This document shows positions 16,849 to 26,058 of a stretch of 64,000 nucleotides of DNA, in pieces. Under the pieces are notes generated by a model. It was not told the origin of the DNA, ran no database searches, and saw nothing but the letters and a program-made list of their open reading frames with translations. Each line of letters begins with the position of its first letter. The first letter of the stretch is position 1. Location: contig NZ_CADIJL010000013.1 in assembly GCF_902859695.1 (NCBI RefSeq), forward strand, positions 1 to 64,000. Reading direction: 5' to 3'. The translations under genes and the position numbers were made by a program. Source of the DNA: Achromobacter ruhlandii (GTDB taxonomy: Bacteria; Pseudomonadota; Gammaproteobacteria; Burkholderiales; Burkholderiaceae_B).

Positions 16849-17841
16849 CTACGAGGCGAAATGACAGGCGACCGTCTGGCCGTCGCCGATGGGACGCGCA
16901 ATGGGGGTTTCCTGGGCGCAGCGCGCCTGGGCCAGCGGACAACGGGTGCGGAAGGCGCAACCGGACGGCGGCGCCAGCGGGCTGGGAATCTCGCCCTTGA
17001 GCACCGCCACGGGCGCGCGCTCGCCACGCCGGGCCGAGGGCACCGCGGCCAGCAGGGCGCGGGTGTAGGGGTGGGCCGGCCGGTTGAACACCGCATCGCG
17101 CGAGCCGGCTTCGACGATCCGGCCCAGGTACATCACCGCCACCTGGTGGCTGATGTGCCGCACCACGCTCAGGTCGTGCGAGATGAACACATAGGTCAGG
17201 CCGAGATCGCGCTGCAGGTCCATCAGCAGGTTGATGACCTGCGCCTGCACCGACACGTCCAGCGCCGAGACCGGTTCGTCGCAGACGATCAGGCCCGGTT
17301 CCGGCGCCAGGGCGCGGGCGATGACGATGCGCTGGCGCTGGCCGCCGGAGAACTCGTGCGGGTAGCGGTCGGCGGCGTCCGGACGCAGGCTGACGCGGGC
17401 CAGCAACTGCGCCACCCGTTCGCGGATGGCCTCGCGGCCGTAGCCGAAGTTGCGCAGCGGCTCGCCGATGATGTCGCGCACCCGCATGCGCGGGTTCATC
17501 GACGAAAACGGGTCCTGGAAGATGAACTGCATGCGCCGCCGCATGGCGCGCAGCTGGCCGCTGTTCATCGCGGCCAGGTCGGCGCCTTCGAGCAGGATGC
17601 GGCCCGCGGTGGGATCGGTCAGGCGGATCAGGCACTTGCCGGTGGTCGACTTGCCGCAGCCGGACTCGCCCACCAGGCTCAGGGTCTGGCCGCGCGCCAC
17701 CGACAGCGACACGCCGTCCACGGCGCGCAGCACCTTGCCGCCCTCCAGCGGGAAGTGCTTCTTCAGATCGGTCACTTGCAGCATGGGGGTAGCGGACGCC
17801 GTGGCGACGGCGGCGGGAAAGGGGGCGTCGTGCAGGTTCAT
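16849..17841 (-). CDS. Peptide ABC transporter ATP-binding protein (DppF-like)
   Basis: A 330-aa ATPase with Walker [10 protein letters not shown], signature SGGQRQR, Walker B LIVCDEP and the C-terminal oligopeptide/dipeptide transporter extension with cysteines (GCAFRTRCPLAQARC). The start at 17841 overlaps the preceding ATPase stop by 4 bp (ATGA), so the two are translationally coupled. It powers the peptide importer encoded by this operon and ends 12 bp before D-aminoacylase. Confidence 0.92.
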   Translation of the reverse strand: MNLHDAPFPAAVATASATPMLQVTDLKKHFPLEGGKVLRAVDGVSLSVARGQTLSLVGESGCGKSTTGKCLIRLTDPTAGRILLEGADLAAMNSGQLRAMRRRMQFIFQDPFSSMNPRMRVRDIIGEPLRNFGYGREAIRERVAQLLARVSLRPDAADRYPHEFSGGQRQRIVIARALAPEPGLIVCDEPVSALDVSVQAQVINLLMDLQRDLGLTYVFISHDLSVVRHISHQVAVMYLGRIVEAGSRDAVFNRPAHPYTRALLAAVPSARRGERAPVAVLKGEIPSPLAPPSGCAFRTRCPLAQARCAQETPIARPIGDGQTVACHFAS

Positions 17842-18851
17842 CGCGGGTCTTGCTCCATCATGGCGGCCGGCGCGGCCTGGCGCGCCCAGCACCAGACGCG
17901 GTGGCGGTCGCCGCTGGCGACCTCGGGCGGCGTCTCGTCGGCGCAGCGCGGCAGGGCCTGGGGACAGCGCGCGGCAAAGGCGCAGCCGCGCGATTCGGGC
18001 GTCACCACCGGCACGATGCCGGGCAGCTCGGCCAGGCGGGCGCTGTGGTCCTGGCCGTCGACGAAGTCGGGCAGCGAACGGATCAGCGCCTGGGTATAGG
18101 GATGGGCGGCGCGGTCCAGCACGTCGTCGACGCTGCCTTCCTCGACCTTGCGGCCGGCGTACATGACGATGACGCGCTGGCACATCTGCGCCACCACGCC
18201 CAGGTCGTGGGTGATCAGCACGATGGCCGTGCCCAGCCGCGCCTGGATGTCGCGCAGCAGGTGCAGGATCTGCGCCTGGATGGTGACGTCCAGCGCGGTG
18301 GTCGGCTCGTCGGCGATCAGCACCTTGGGCTGGCAGGCCAGCGCCATGGCGATCATCGCGCGCTGGCGCATGCCGCCGGACAGTTGATAGGGGTATTCGC
18401 GCACGCGCCGCGCCGGATCGGAGATCTGCACCAGCTCCAGCAGCGCCTCGGCCTGCTTCATCGCCTCGCGCCGCGACAGGCCCTGATGCAGCATCAGCGG
18501 CTCGCTGATCTGGCGGCCGATCGTGAAGACCGGATTGAGCGAGGTCATCGGCTCCTGGAAGATCATTGACAGCTGGTTGCCGCGCACCGCCCGCATCGCT
18601 TTCTCGGGCAGGGCCAGCAGGTCGCGGCCGTCGAATTCGACGCTGCCGCGCGCCACGCGCCCGGGCGTGCGCAGCAGCCGCATGATGGACAGCGACGTGA
18701 CGCTCTTGCCGCAGCCGGATTCGCCCACCAGGCCGAGGGTCTCGCCCGGCATCAGGTCGAACGACAGGCCGTCCACGGCCAGCACCGTGGTCTCGTCGCC
18801 GTCGAAACAGGTGGTCAGGTCATTCACTTGCAGGACAGGTTGGGATGGCAT
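17838..18851 (-). CDS. Peptide ABC transporter ATP-binding protein (DppD-like)
   Basis: A 337-aa ATPase with Walker [10 protein letters not shown], signature LSGGMRQR, Walker [13 protein letters not shown] and the oligopeptide-transport C-terminal domain ([15 protein letters not shown]). It pairs with the second ATPase and starts 8 bp after the DppC-like permease. No anomaly seen. Confidence 0.92.
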   Translation of the reverse strand: MPSQPVLQVNDLTTCFDGDETTVLAVDGLSFDLMPGETLGLVGESGCGKSVTSLSIMRLLRTPGRVARGSVEFDGRDLLALPEKAMRAVRGNQLSMIFQEPMTSLNPVFTIGRQISEPLMLHQGLSRREAMKQAEALLELVQISDPARRVREYPYQLSGGMRQRAMIAMALACQPKVLIADEPTTALDVTIQAQILHLLRDIQARLGTAIVLITHDLGVVAQMCQRVIVMYAGRKVEEGSVDDVLDRAAHPYTQALIRSLPDFVDGQDHSARLAELPGIVPVVTPESRGCAFAARCPQALPRCADETPPEVASGDRHRVWCWARQAAPAAMMEQDPR

Positions 18852-18859
18852 GCGCGCTC

Positions 18860-19735
18860 CTACAGCTTTTTCGCCAGGCGCGGATCGAGCATGTCGCGCA
18901 GCCCGTCGCCTACCAGATTAACGGCCAGCACGGCCACGCCCAGGAACAGGCCCGGATACAGGATGATGTGGAACGCCACCGCGACGAAGTTGCGGCCCTC
19001 GGCCATGATGTTGCCCCAGCTCGGGATCTGCGGCGGGATGCCCACGCCCAGGAAGCTCAGCACCGCCTCGGTCAGGATGGCCGAGGCCGCGATGAAGGTG
19101 GCCTGCACCATCAGCGGCGCGAACAGGTTGGGCAGGATGTGGCGCAGCAGGATGGCCGGCACGCGCGTGCCGGCGGCCACCGCCGCCTCGATATAGGGCT
19201 GCTCGCGGATGGTCAGCACCAGGGCGCGCACCAGCCGCACCACGCGCGGCACCTCCGGCACCACGATGGCCACGATCACGGTGCCCAGGCCGCCCTTGAG
19301 CGTGGCCATCAGCGCGATCGCCAGCAGCACGCCCGGAATCGCCATCAGGCCGTCCATGATGCGCATGATCACGGCATCCAGGCGGCGAAAGTAGCCGGCC
19401 AGCATGCCCAGCAGGACGCCGCCCGCGGTCGACACCAGCGCGACCACGACGCCGACCAGCAGCGAGACGCGCGCGCCCCACAGGGTGCGGGCATAGACAT
19501 CGCGGCCCAGCGCGTCGGTGCCGAAAAAGTGTTCGGCCGACGGCGGCTTCATGCGCGCCATCGGGTTGATGTCCAGTGGATCGACCGCGGTCAGCCAGGG
19601 CGCCGCCAGCGCGATCAGCGCGAGCGCCAGCAGGATGGCGCAGCCGACGTACAGCATCGGGTGGCGGCGCAGCGAGCGGGCGGCGCGGCGCCAGCGCGGG
19701 CGCGCCGCGGCCAGGGGCAGGGTGGTGGTGGTCAT
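18860..19735 (-). CDS. Peptide ABC transporter permease (DppC-like)
   Basis: A 291-aa inner-membrane protein. The N-terminus resembles the OppC N-terminal domain (LRRHPMLYVGCAILLALALI), and the EAA loop that contacts the ATPase reads EAAVAAGTRVPAILLRHILPN. About six transmembrane helices. It forms the translocation pore with the DppB-like permease 13 bp upstream. Confidence 0.92.
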   Translation of the reverse strand: MTTTTLPLAAARPRWRRAARSLRRHPMLYVGCAILLALALIALAAPWLTAVDPLDINPMARMKPPSAEHFFGTDALGRDVYARTLWGARVSLLVGVVVALVSTAGGVLLGMLAGYFRRLDAVIMRIMDGLMAIPGVLLAIALMATLKGGLGTVIVAIVVPEVPRVVRLVRALVLTIREQPYIEAAVAAGTRVPAILLRHILPNLFAPLMVQATFIAASAILTEAVLSFLGVGIPPQIPSWGNIMAEGRNFVAVAFHIILYPGLFLGVAVLAVNLVGDGLRDMLDPRLAKKL

Positions 19736-19748
19736 GGATCGCCCCTCT

Positions 19749-20684
19749 TCAATAGCGGATGCGCGGGTCGAACAGGCGGTAGCTCAGGTCGACCAGCAGG
19801 TTGATCAGCACGTAGATGCCCGAGGCGACCAGCAGCACGCCCTGGATCACGGGGTAGTCGTGGCGCAGCACGGCGTCGATGGTCAGGCGGCCCAGGCCGG
19901 GAATGGCGAACACGGTTTCCGTGACCACCACGCCGCCGATCAGCAGCGCCACGCCGACGCCGATGGTGGTGACGATGGGGTTCGCCGCGTTCTTGAGCGC
20001 GTGCCAGACGATCGGGCCGGCCGCCAGACCCTTGGCGCGCGCGGTGCGGATGTAGTCTTCCGACAGCGCCTCCAGCATGGTGGCGCGGGTCATGCGGGTC
20101 AGCAGGGCCATGTACACCAGCCCCAGCGATAGACAGGGCAGCACCAGGTGCCGCAGGTAGGGCGCCAGGCCGTCGGCCAGCGGCTTGTAGCCTTGCACCG
20201 GCAGCCAGCCCAGCTTGATGGAAAAGCCGTACACCAGGCTGTAGCCGATCAGGAACACCGGCACCGAGAAGGCACAGACCGCGCCGATCATCACCAGCCG
20301 GTCCAGCAAGCGGCCGGCGTTCCAGGCCGCCAGCACGCCCAGCGGCACGGCGACCAGCACCGCGAACAGCATGGTGAAGATGGCGATCGACAGGGTCGGC
20401 CCCATGCGCTGGCCGATCAGTTGCGCCACCGGCATCTGGGTGGCGATCGAGGTGCCCAGGTCGCCGGTGGCCAGATGCCCGACCCAGATGCCGAACTGCG
20501 TCAGCAGCGGCTTGTCCAGGCCCAGGTTCTGGCGAATCTTCTCGACGTCCTCGGTGGTGGCGTTGTCGCCCGCGATCACCGCCGCCGGGTCGCCCGGCGA
20601 CAGGTGGATCAACATGAACACCACGACCGCGACCACGGCCATGACGGGAATGACGGCCGCGATGCGGCGCAGGATGTATTTCAC
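19749..20684 (-). CDS. Peptide ABC transporter permease (DppB-like)
   Basis: A 311-aa inner-membrane permease beginning MKYILRRIAAVIPVMAVVAV, typical of DppB/OppB. The conserved EDYIRTARAKGL segment is the ATPase-coupling EAA loop. It is the first permease gene of the transporter and lies 106 bp after the binding protein gene. Confidence 0.92.
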   Translation of the reverse strand: MKYILRRIAAVIPVMAVVAVVVFMLIHLSPGDPAAVIAGDNATTEDVEKIRQNLGLDKPLLTQFGIWVGHLATGDLGTSIATQMPVAQLIGQRMGPTLSIAIFTMLFAVLVAVPLGVLAAWNAGRLLDRLVMIGAVCAFSVPVFLIGYSLVYGFSIKLGWLPVQGYKPLADGLAPYLRHLVLPCLSLGLVYMALLTRMTRATMLEALSEDYIRTARAKGLAAGPIVWHALKNAANPIVTTIGVGVALLIGGVVVTETVFAIPGLGRLTIDAVLRHDYPVIQGVLLVASGIYVLINLLVDLSYRLFDPRIRY

Positions 20685-20790
20685 GCTGGGTTTCCCCCTA
20701 GCCTGGCGCGGCGCGCACGGGGCGCTGGGCGGCGGCCTGATTGTGCAGAGGCGGGGCGCGCGTGGCGATCACGCGCGGTCCCGCGCCGCG

Positions 20791-22368
20791 TTATGGTTTT
20801 TCCACGTTCCACATCACGGGGATGCCGGTCTTCATCAGCTCCGTGTGCGACAGCCCGCGGATCGCCGACACCGGCTTGAATTCGCCCCACATGACGTACG
20901 GCACCGTCTGGTAGGCGCGGGCCTGCAACTGCGCCGCGATGTCCTTGCGCCTGGCGGCGTCGGGTTCCTGGATCCACTGGGTGCGCAGCGCGTCCAGCTC
21001 CTTGTCGCAGGGCCAGCCCGGCAGGCTGTTGCCGCAGGCGGCCGACAGCCAGGGGTTGGTCAGCGGCGTGCTGGCGTCGTAGTAGCCGCCCCAGGTCACG
21101 AACAGGCTCCAGCCGCCTTGCTCGGGCGGATCCTTCTTCAGGCGGCGCGCCGCCAGCGAGGCCCAGTCCATGGATTGCAGGTCGACCTTGAGGCCGGCCT
21201 TCTTCATGTTCTGCGTCAGCACCATGACGGCGGGCGCGCTGATGTGGTCGGTGGGGTAGAGCACCACGATCTTCTCGCCCTGGTAGCCGGCCTCCTGCAG
21301 CAGTTGCTTGGCGCGCGCCAGGTCGGGCTTGGCGTAGGGCGCCGCGCCGGCGTCGGTGGCCAGCGGCGAGCCGCAGATGTACAGCGTGGCGCAGTAGTCG
21401 ACGCGGTACTTCTCCGGATAGCCGATGGCCGCCAGCATTTCCTTCTGGCTGAACAGGTAGTACAGCGCCTGGCGCGCCTGCGGCTTGTCGAACGGCGGAT
21501 GCAGCGCGTTGACGATGGCCATGCCCTGGGTGGCGACCGAGGTGTTCAGCTTGATGTCCGGGTTGCTTTCCAGCACCGGCAGGAAGTCCGGCGTGGTCTG
21601 CTCGATCATGTCGACCTCGCCGTTCATCAGCGCGGCCGTGGCGGTATTGCCGTCGGGAATGTAGATCCATTCGACCCGGTCGACCTTGGCGACCTTGCCG
21701 CCGGCCAGGCCGTCGGCCGGTTCGTTGCGCGGCACGTAGGCCGGGTTCTTGACGTACACCACCTTGTTGCCCGGCACCCACTCATCGCGCTTGAACAGGA
21801 ACGGGCCGGAGCCGACCATTTCCGTGACGGGGGTGTTGGCGTCGGTCTGCGCCAGGCGCTTGGGCATGATGAACGGCGGCATGCCCGACGGCTTGGCGAG
21901 CGCGTCCAGCACCAGGCCGAACGGCTGTTTGAGCGTCAGCGAGAAGCTGTCGGGGCCGGTAGCGGCCAGTTCGGCGCCGGCGGCCATCAGCGCCTGGCCC
22001 ATCGTGTCCTTCTTGGCCCAGCGCTGCAGCGAGGCGATGCAGTCCTCGGCGGTCACCGGGGTGCCGTCGTTGAACTTCAGCCCCGGGCGCAGCTTGAAGG
22101 TCCAGGCCTTGCCGTCGGGCGAGGCGGTCCAGCTTTCCACCATCTGCGGCTTGGGCTGGCCCTGGCTGTCCTGCGCGAACAGCGTGTCGAACACCATGTA
22201 GCCGTGGTTGCGGGTGATATAGGCGGTGTTGAACAGCGGGTCCAGCGTCTTCAGGTCCGCGTGCGGCACCATCCGCAGCGTCTTGGCCTGGGCCTGGGCC
22301 GGCTGGCCCGCGGCCAGCCCGCAGGCCAGCAGGGCGGCGGCGCCCAGCAGGCTGAATCTTTTCATCAT
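20791..22368 (-). CDS. Peptide ABC transporter periplasmic binding protein (SBP family 5)
   Basis: A 525-aa family-5 binding protein with a signal peptide (MMKRFSLLGAAALLACGLAA, cleavage near AQA-K). It has the family patterns LDPLFNTAY, PDGKAWTFKLRPGLKFNDGTPVTAEDC and GSGPFLF. I choose the ATG at 22368 because AAGGGG lies six bases before it; an ATG six bases further upstream directly abuts that site and is unlikely. It captures peptides or related solutes for the permeases downstream; ligand unknown, though the gene context suggests D-amino-acid-containing or N-acylated substrates. Confidence 0.9.
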   Translation of the reverse strand: MMKRFSLLGAAALLACGLAAGQPAQAQAKTLRMVPHADLKTLDPLFNTAYITRNHGYMVFDTLFAQDSQGQPKPQMVESWTASPDGKAWTFKLRPGLKFNDGTPVTAEDCIASLQRWAKKDTMGQALMAAGAELAATGPDSFSLTLKQPFGLVLDALAKPSGMPPFIMPKRLAQTDANTPVTEMVGSGPFLFKRDEWVPGNKVVYVKNPAYVPRNEPADGLAGGKVAKVDRVEWIYIPDGNTATAALMNGEVDMIEQTTPDFLPVLESNPDIKLNTSVATQGMAIVNALHPPFDKPQARQALYYLFSQKEMLAAIGYPEKYRVDYCATLYICGSPLATDAGAAPYAKPDLARAKQLLQEAGYQGEKIVVLYPTDHISAPAVMVLTQNMKKAGLKVDLQSMDWASLAARRLKKDPPEQGGWSLFVTWGGYYDASTPLTNPWLSAACGNSLPGWPCDKELDALRTQWIQEPDAARRKDIAAQLQARAYQTVPYVMWGEFKPVSAIRGLSHTELMKTGIPVMWNVEKP

Positions 22369-22417
22369 GGTCATCCCCTTGTGTTGTCCGGTTGCCTGCG
22401 TGGGCAATGGTTGGATA

Positions 22418-23863
22418 TCAGCCCTTGAAGGGCCATTTCGGCAACTTGCGTTTGGTGAACGGCAGCGCGTTGTAGTCCTGCGTGATGGCGCCGGGCGTCT
22501 CGACGTAGATGACGTGGCGGCCGAGCTTGGAGTACGAGGCGTAGAAGTGCTGCGACGATTTCGGGATGACCAGCTTCATCGCGCCCAGATCGACGCCGAA
22601 CTGCGTGAACAGGTCGGTGTCCATGGCCTGGGTGCGGTTGGTGGTCATGACGATGGTCACGCCCTGGCTGCGCACCACGGCCACGTCGCCGAGCAACGCG
22701 GGCGTGCCGGCCAGCCCGGTCATGATGGCGTCGCGCTTGAGCGCGACGATCTCACAGGCCAGGTCCAGCGGCTGGCCCGACACCGGCGCCACCTTGCCGC
22801 CGATGCGCAGCTTGATCTGCGCGCCCTGGCCGGCCTCGAAACAGAGCTGCACGGCCACCGGGTCCCAGAACGGGCCGGTCGCCACGTCCTGGATGCCGCG
22901 CGCCAGCACGCGTTCCAGGATGAAGGTGGCATCGCTGGGCGCGCCGCCGCCGGCGTTGTCGGCCGAGTCGGCCAGCACCACGGGGAAATCGGCCAGCGCC
23001 AGCGCCTGGTCCAGCGCCTCGTCGGCGCCTGGGTAGGGCGGCGCCAGCTGGTCGCGAAAAGCGATGATCTCCTCGCCCAGCGCGCGCGCCAGCCGCTCGG
23101 CCTGGCCGGCGTCGCCATCGGTGTAGACCAGCACCTTGGAGCCCATGTCGGGCGTATCGCCCCACGGGAATCCGTGCGCGATCGACACCGACAGCACGCC
23201 TTCCTTGCCTTCCATCGCCAGCAGGCGGTCGACGAAACCGCGCATCGGCTCGCGGCTGGTGTGCATGATGGAGATCATTTCGCAGTCGAAGACCGCGCGC
23301 GTCGGCTTGATGCGGCCCTCGGCGCGCGCCACGCACAGGTCGACCAGGTCGTAGGCGCGGTCCAGGATGTCGGTGTGCGGGTATTCCTTGAAGCACACCA
23401 GGAAATCGGCGCTGTTCACCATGGCGTCGGTCAGGTGGCAGTGCGGATCCAGCTCGGCGCCGATCACCGTGTCCGGGCCGACGATCTCGCGCGCCCGCCG
23501 CAGCAGGTCGCCTTCGCAATCGTCATAGCCATCGGCCACCATGGCGCCGTGCAGGCCGAACAGCGCGATGTCGACCTTGCCGGCGCGGCGCAGGTCCTCC
23601 AGCAGTTCGTCGCGCAGGGTCTCGTAGGCGTGGCGGGTGGTCAGGCCGGCCGGCGTCGCGCCCGCCGTCATGCCTTCGATCAGCGTCCAGTCCTTGCCCT
23701 GGGCGCGCTGGCGCGCGGCCCACAGGGGGCCGGAGAACATCTGCATGCGGTCCGGGTGCTGGCCGGCCGGGTAGTAGCCGCGCGACCGATAGGCCGACAG
23801 GCCGGTCGGAATGGGGGAGAAGGTATTGGTCTCGGTCGCCAGGGACCCGGAAAAAATCTTCAT
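22418..23863 (-). CDS. M81-family metallopeptidase (MlrC-like)
   Basis: A 481-aa protein beginning MKIFSGSLATETNTFSP, the typical start of M81/MlrC proteins, with putative zinc ligands in FGLHGAMVADGYDDCEGD, ELDPHCHLTD and the DSADNAGGGAPSD loop. MlrC is named from microcystin breakdown, where it degrades linear products; most homologues have unknown peptide-like substrates and commonly sit, as here, beside peptide ABC transporters. I start at 23863; the longer ORF runs into the repeat at the end of RidA. The function here is probably hydrolysis of an imported small peptide or amide. Confidence 0.87.
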   Translation of the reverse strand: MKIFSGSLATETNTFSPIPTGLSAYRSRGYYPAGQHPDRMQMFSGPLWAARQRAQGKDWTLIEGMTAGATPAGLTTRHAYETLRDELLEDLRRAGKVDIALFGLHGAMVADGYDDCEGDLLRRAREIVGPDTVIGAELDPHCHLTDAMVNSADFLVCFKEYPHTDILDRAYDLVDLCVARAEGRIKPTRAVFDCEMISIMHTSREPMRGFVDRLLAMEGKEGVLSVSIAHGFPWGDTPDMGSKVLVYTDGDAGQAERLARALGEEIIAFRDQLAPPYPGADEALDQALALADFPVVLADSADNAGGGAPSDATFILERVLARGIQDVATGPFWDPVAVQLCFEAGQGAQIKLRIGGKVAPVSGQPLDLACEIVALKRDAIMTGLAGTPALLGDVAVVRSQGVTIVMTTNRTQAMDTDLFTQFGVDLGAMKLVIPKSSQHFYASYSKLGRHVIYVETPGAITQDYNALPFTKRKLPKWPFKG

Positions 23864-23913
23864 GCGATCGCTCCGTGCTTTAGGGTTGTCCGTTCTTGCC
23901 GCCGTGTCGAACT

Positions 23914-24321
23914 TCAGTCCTGCCCGCTTGGGTCCTGCCCGCTTGGGTCCTGCCCGATATACGCCTGCACTTCGATTTCCACGTCGACGTTCAGCGCCAG
24001 CGCCGACGCCACCGTCGAGCGCACCGGCAGCGCCGCGCCGAAGAATTCCTTGTAGACCTCGTTGAAACCGGCGAAATGGCTCATGTCCGACAGCCACACG
24101 GTGGCCTTGACCACCTGGTCCAGCCGCGCGCCGCCGGCCGCCAGGCTTTCGACAATGCGCTCGCAGGCCGCGCGGGTCTGGGTCTGGATATCGCCGCGCA
24201 CCACCTCGCCGGCGGCGCTCATCGGCACCTGCCCCGACAGGAACAGGAAGCCGCCGGCCTTCACGGCCCGCGAGAAGGGGAAGGGCAGGCTGCTGGGCAG
24301 GCGCTGGATGGCTTGGCGCAT
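23914..24321 (-). CDS. RidA family 2-iminoacid deaminase, with repeat tail
   Basis: A 135-aa RidA/YjgF/UK114 protein with the conserved Arg101 (LPVRSTVAS) and the family segments FLFLSGQVP and VVKATVWLSDM. RidA hydrolyses reactive enamine/imine products, such as those released by amino-acid oxidases, to 2-oxoacids. It starts 12 bp after the FAD oxidoreductase gene, which fits exactly that role. The family usually ends about where the sequence VEIEVQAYI stops; here it continues as GQDPS GQDPS GQD, encoded by 15-bp tandem repeats (23918-23956), so the tail looks like a recent expansion. Confidence 0.9.
   Translation of the reverse strand: MRQAIQRLPSSLPFPFSRAVKAGGFLFLSGQVPMSAAGEVVRGDIQTQTRAACERIVESLAAGGARLDQVVKATVWLSDMSHFAGFNEVYKEFFGAALPVRSTVASALALNVDVEIEVQAYIGQDPSGQDPSGQD
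23918..23956. repeat. 15-bp tandem repeat at the 3' end of ridA
   Basis: TCCTGCCCGCTTGGG occurs exactly twice in tandem (23918-23932, 23933-23947) followed by a 9-base partial unit. On the minus strand it encodes GQDPS repeats in frame with RidA. The 15-bp period keeps the frame open whatever the copy number. Confidence 0.85.
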
Positions 24322-24332
24322 GGAACGGGCTC

Positions 24333-25478
24333 CTATCGGGAAGGGGAGAAACGGGCCGGCGACAGGCGCGCGGGGTCGACCCCCTGCGCGGTCAGGCTGT
24401 CGTTCAACGGCAGGTCGAGCAGCAGGTCGGCGGCCAGGCGCGAGACGCCGGCGGCGGACTGGATGCCGTAGCCGCCCTGGGCCGCCAGCCAGAAGAAGGC
24501 GGGCGTGGCCGGATCCCATCCGATCACGAAATCGCCGTCGGCCACGAACGAGCGCAGCCCGGCCCAGGTGTGGCGCGGGCGGCGGATGGTCAGGGAAGTG
24601 GCCGCTTCGATGCGGTAGATGCCGGTGGCCACGTCCAGTTCCTCGGGCACCACGTCGTGCGCCGGCACCGGATCGGCATTGGCGGGCGAGCCCAGCAACT
24701 GGCCGGCGTCGGGCTTGAAATAGAAGCTCTCGTCGACCCCGACCACGGCCGGCCAGTGCGCGAAGTCGACGTCGTCCGGCCCGGTGAAAGTAAAGGCGGT
24801 GCGGCGGCAGGGCTGCAGGCCCACCGGCCGCACGCCGCACAGCGTGGCGGCCTGGTCGGCCCAGGCGCCGGCCGCGTTCACCAGCACCCGCGCCCGCAGC
24901 GGCTCGCCGCCGGCCAGCGTCAGGGTCCAGGCGCCGTCCTCGTACGTGGCGGCAACCAGTTCGGCGTGGTTGCGCAGCTCCGCGCCCTGGCGCGTCATGC
25001 CGCGCAGGAAGCCCTGGTGCAAGGCATGCACGTCGATATCGCGAGCGTCCGGCTCCTCGATGGCGCCGCACAACTGGTCAGGCCGCAGGCAGGGCACGCG
25101 CGCCAGCGCCTGTTCGGCGTCGATCAGCGTGACGTTGGGCGACTGGCTGCGGAATTCGTCGTAGACCTCGCGCAGCAGGTCCTGCTGGTCGGGCGCGGCG
25201 ATGTACAGCACGCCGCGCGGGCTCAGCAGGGGATGCTCGCAGAAACCCTGCGGCGGATGTTCGTAGAAGTCGCGGCTGGCGCGGGTCAGCGCCTTGATCT
25301 GGGCGGTGCCGTAGGTCTCCATGAACATGGCGGCCGAACGGCCGGTGGAGTGGTAGCCGGGCTGCGCCTCGCGCTCCAGCACCACCACGGAGGCGGCCGC
25401 GCTCAGGCGGTAGGCCACGGAGGCGCCGGCGATGCCGGCGCCGATGACGGCGTAATCGTAGGTTGTGTCTGGGGCCAT
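24333..25478 (-). CDS. FAD-dependent amine/D-amino-acid oxidoreductase (DAO family)
   Basis: A 381-aa flavoprotein with the N-terminal dinucleotide fold YDYAVIGAGIAGASVAYRL, an acidic strand end (VVLERE), and the DAO-family segment GRSAAMFMETYG. The C-terminal part has the typical GLRSFVADGDFVIGWDP and GGYGIQSA motifs. These enzymes oxidise amines or D-amino acids to imines. Being first in the operon and followed directly by RidA and D-aminoacylase, a D-amino-acid dehydrogenase or oxidase role is most likely; glycine/sarcosine oxidase-type activity is an alternative. No membrane segment is seen. Confidence 0.85.
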   Translation of the reverse strand: MAPDTTYDYAVIGAGIAGASVAYRLSAAASVVVLEREAQPGYHSTGRSAAMFMETYGTAQIKALTRASRDFYEHPPQGFCEHPLLSPRGVLYIAAPDQQDLLREVYDEFRSQSPNVTLIDAEQALARVPCLRPDQLCGAIEEPDARDIDVHALHQGFLRGMTRQGAELRNHAELVAATYEDGAWTLTLAGGEPLRARVLVNAAGAWADQAATLCGVRPVGLQPCRRTAFTFTGPDDVDFAHWPAVVGVDESFYFKPDAGQLLGSPANADPVPAHDVVPEELDVATGIYRIEAATSLTIRRPRHTWAGLRSFVADGDFVIGWDPATPAFFWLAAQGGYGIQSAAGVSRLAADLLLDLPLNDSLTAQGVDPARLSPARFSPSR

Positions 25479-25489
25479 TTTGTCGGAAG

Positions 25490-25517
25490 CGAGAATTCTC
25501 TTATTTGATAATTCTCG
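25490..25517. promoter_or_regulatory. Inverted repeat in the D-amino-acid operon promoter
   Basis: CGAGAATT (25490-25497) and AATTCTCG (25510-25517) form a perfect 8-bp dyad with a 12-nt AT-rich spacer, 12 bp upstream of the oxidoreductase ATG. GAGAATTCTC within it is itself palindromic. It lies where a repressor would block the minus-strand operon. Confidence 0.45.
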
Positions 25518-25597
25518 AATACGATAGTTGTTCGGGATGAGGCGGGTAATAGGGGTTGTCCCGAGGACGGATCGCCGGGCCGCGTAAAATCGCGGGC

Positions 25598-25945
25598 ATG
25601 CTTCCCACTCAAGTCATCGTTGCGCTGCTCGTGCTGCAGCTTGCCCTGGTCGTTCCGCTGGTCGCCGTCGTGATCCAGCTGCTGCGTTGGTGTCACTGGT
25701 ATTTCCGGGCCGATCCGCAGACCCGCGGCGAACGCCCGCATTTCACCGGCCCGGCGCTGGCGCTGCTGTTCAGCGCGCTGGCCGCCAGCGACTTCATCGG
25801 CTATGAGCCGTTCCCGACGTTGTCGCGCCTGAATCCCGTGCCGCTTGAAGCGCGCGCCTATTTCACGGTGGCGATGCTGGCGCTGGCGGTGTGGTGCTGG
25901 GCCTATGCCGGCGCCATCCGCGAGCGCGTGCGCCGGCTGTTCTGA
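25598..25945 (+). CDS. Small membrane protein, unknown function
   Basis: A 115-aa protein with three hydrophobic segments (residues 5-25, about 47-62 and 85-105) and a basic C-terminus (ERVRRLF). No family recognised. I use the ATG at 25598, since the extra upstream residues of the longer frame are not membrane-like. It is divergent from the D-amino-acid operon and shares its short upstream region. Confidence 0.6.
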   Translation: MLPTQVIVALLVLQLALVVPLVAVVIQLLRWCHWYFRADPQTRGERPHFTGPALALLFSALAASDFIGYEPFPTLSRLNPVPLEARAYFTVAMLALAVWCWAYAGAIRERVRRLF

Positions 25946-26058
25946 TCGCAGCCTTGCCTGGCGGCCGCATCGGGCTGCCGTTTGGATGCGCGGCCCCGGC
26001 CCATGTCACGCACGTGGGCAGGCCCTAGGCCTCGCGTTTTCGAATCGGTGGCCCGGTC

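Noticed and set aside
15353-17635. Minus-strand 760-aa frame over D-aminoacylase and the DppF-like ATPase
   Set aside because: Wrong-frame Pro/Arg/Gly-rich product; both underlying genes have intact motifs in another frame.
20371-22428. Plus-strand 685-aa frame opposite the peptide binding protein
   Set aside because: Val/Gln/His/Arg-rich antisense shadow without motifs.
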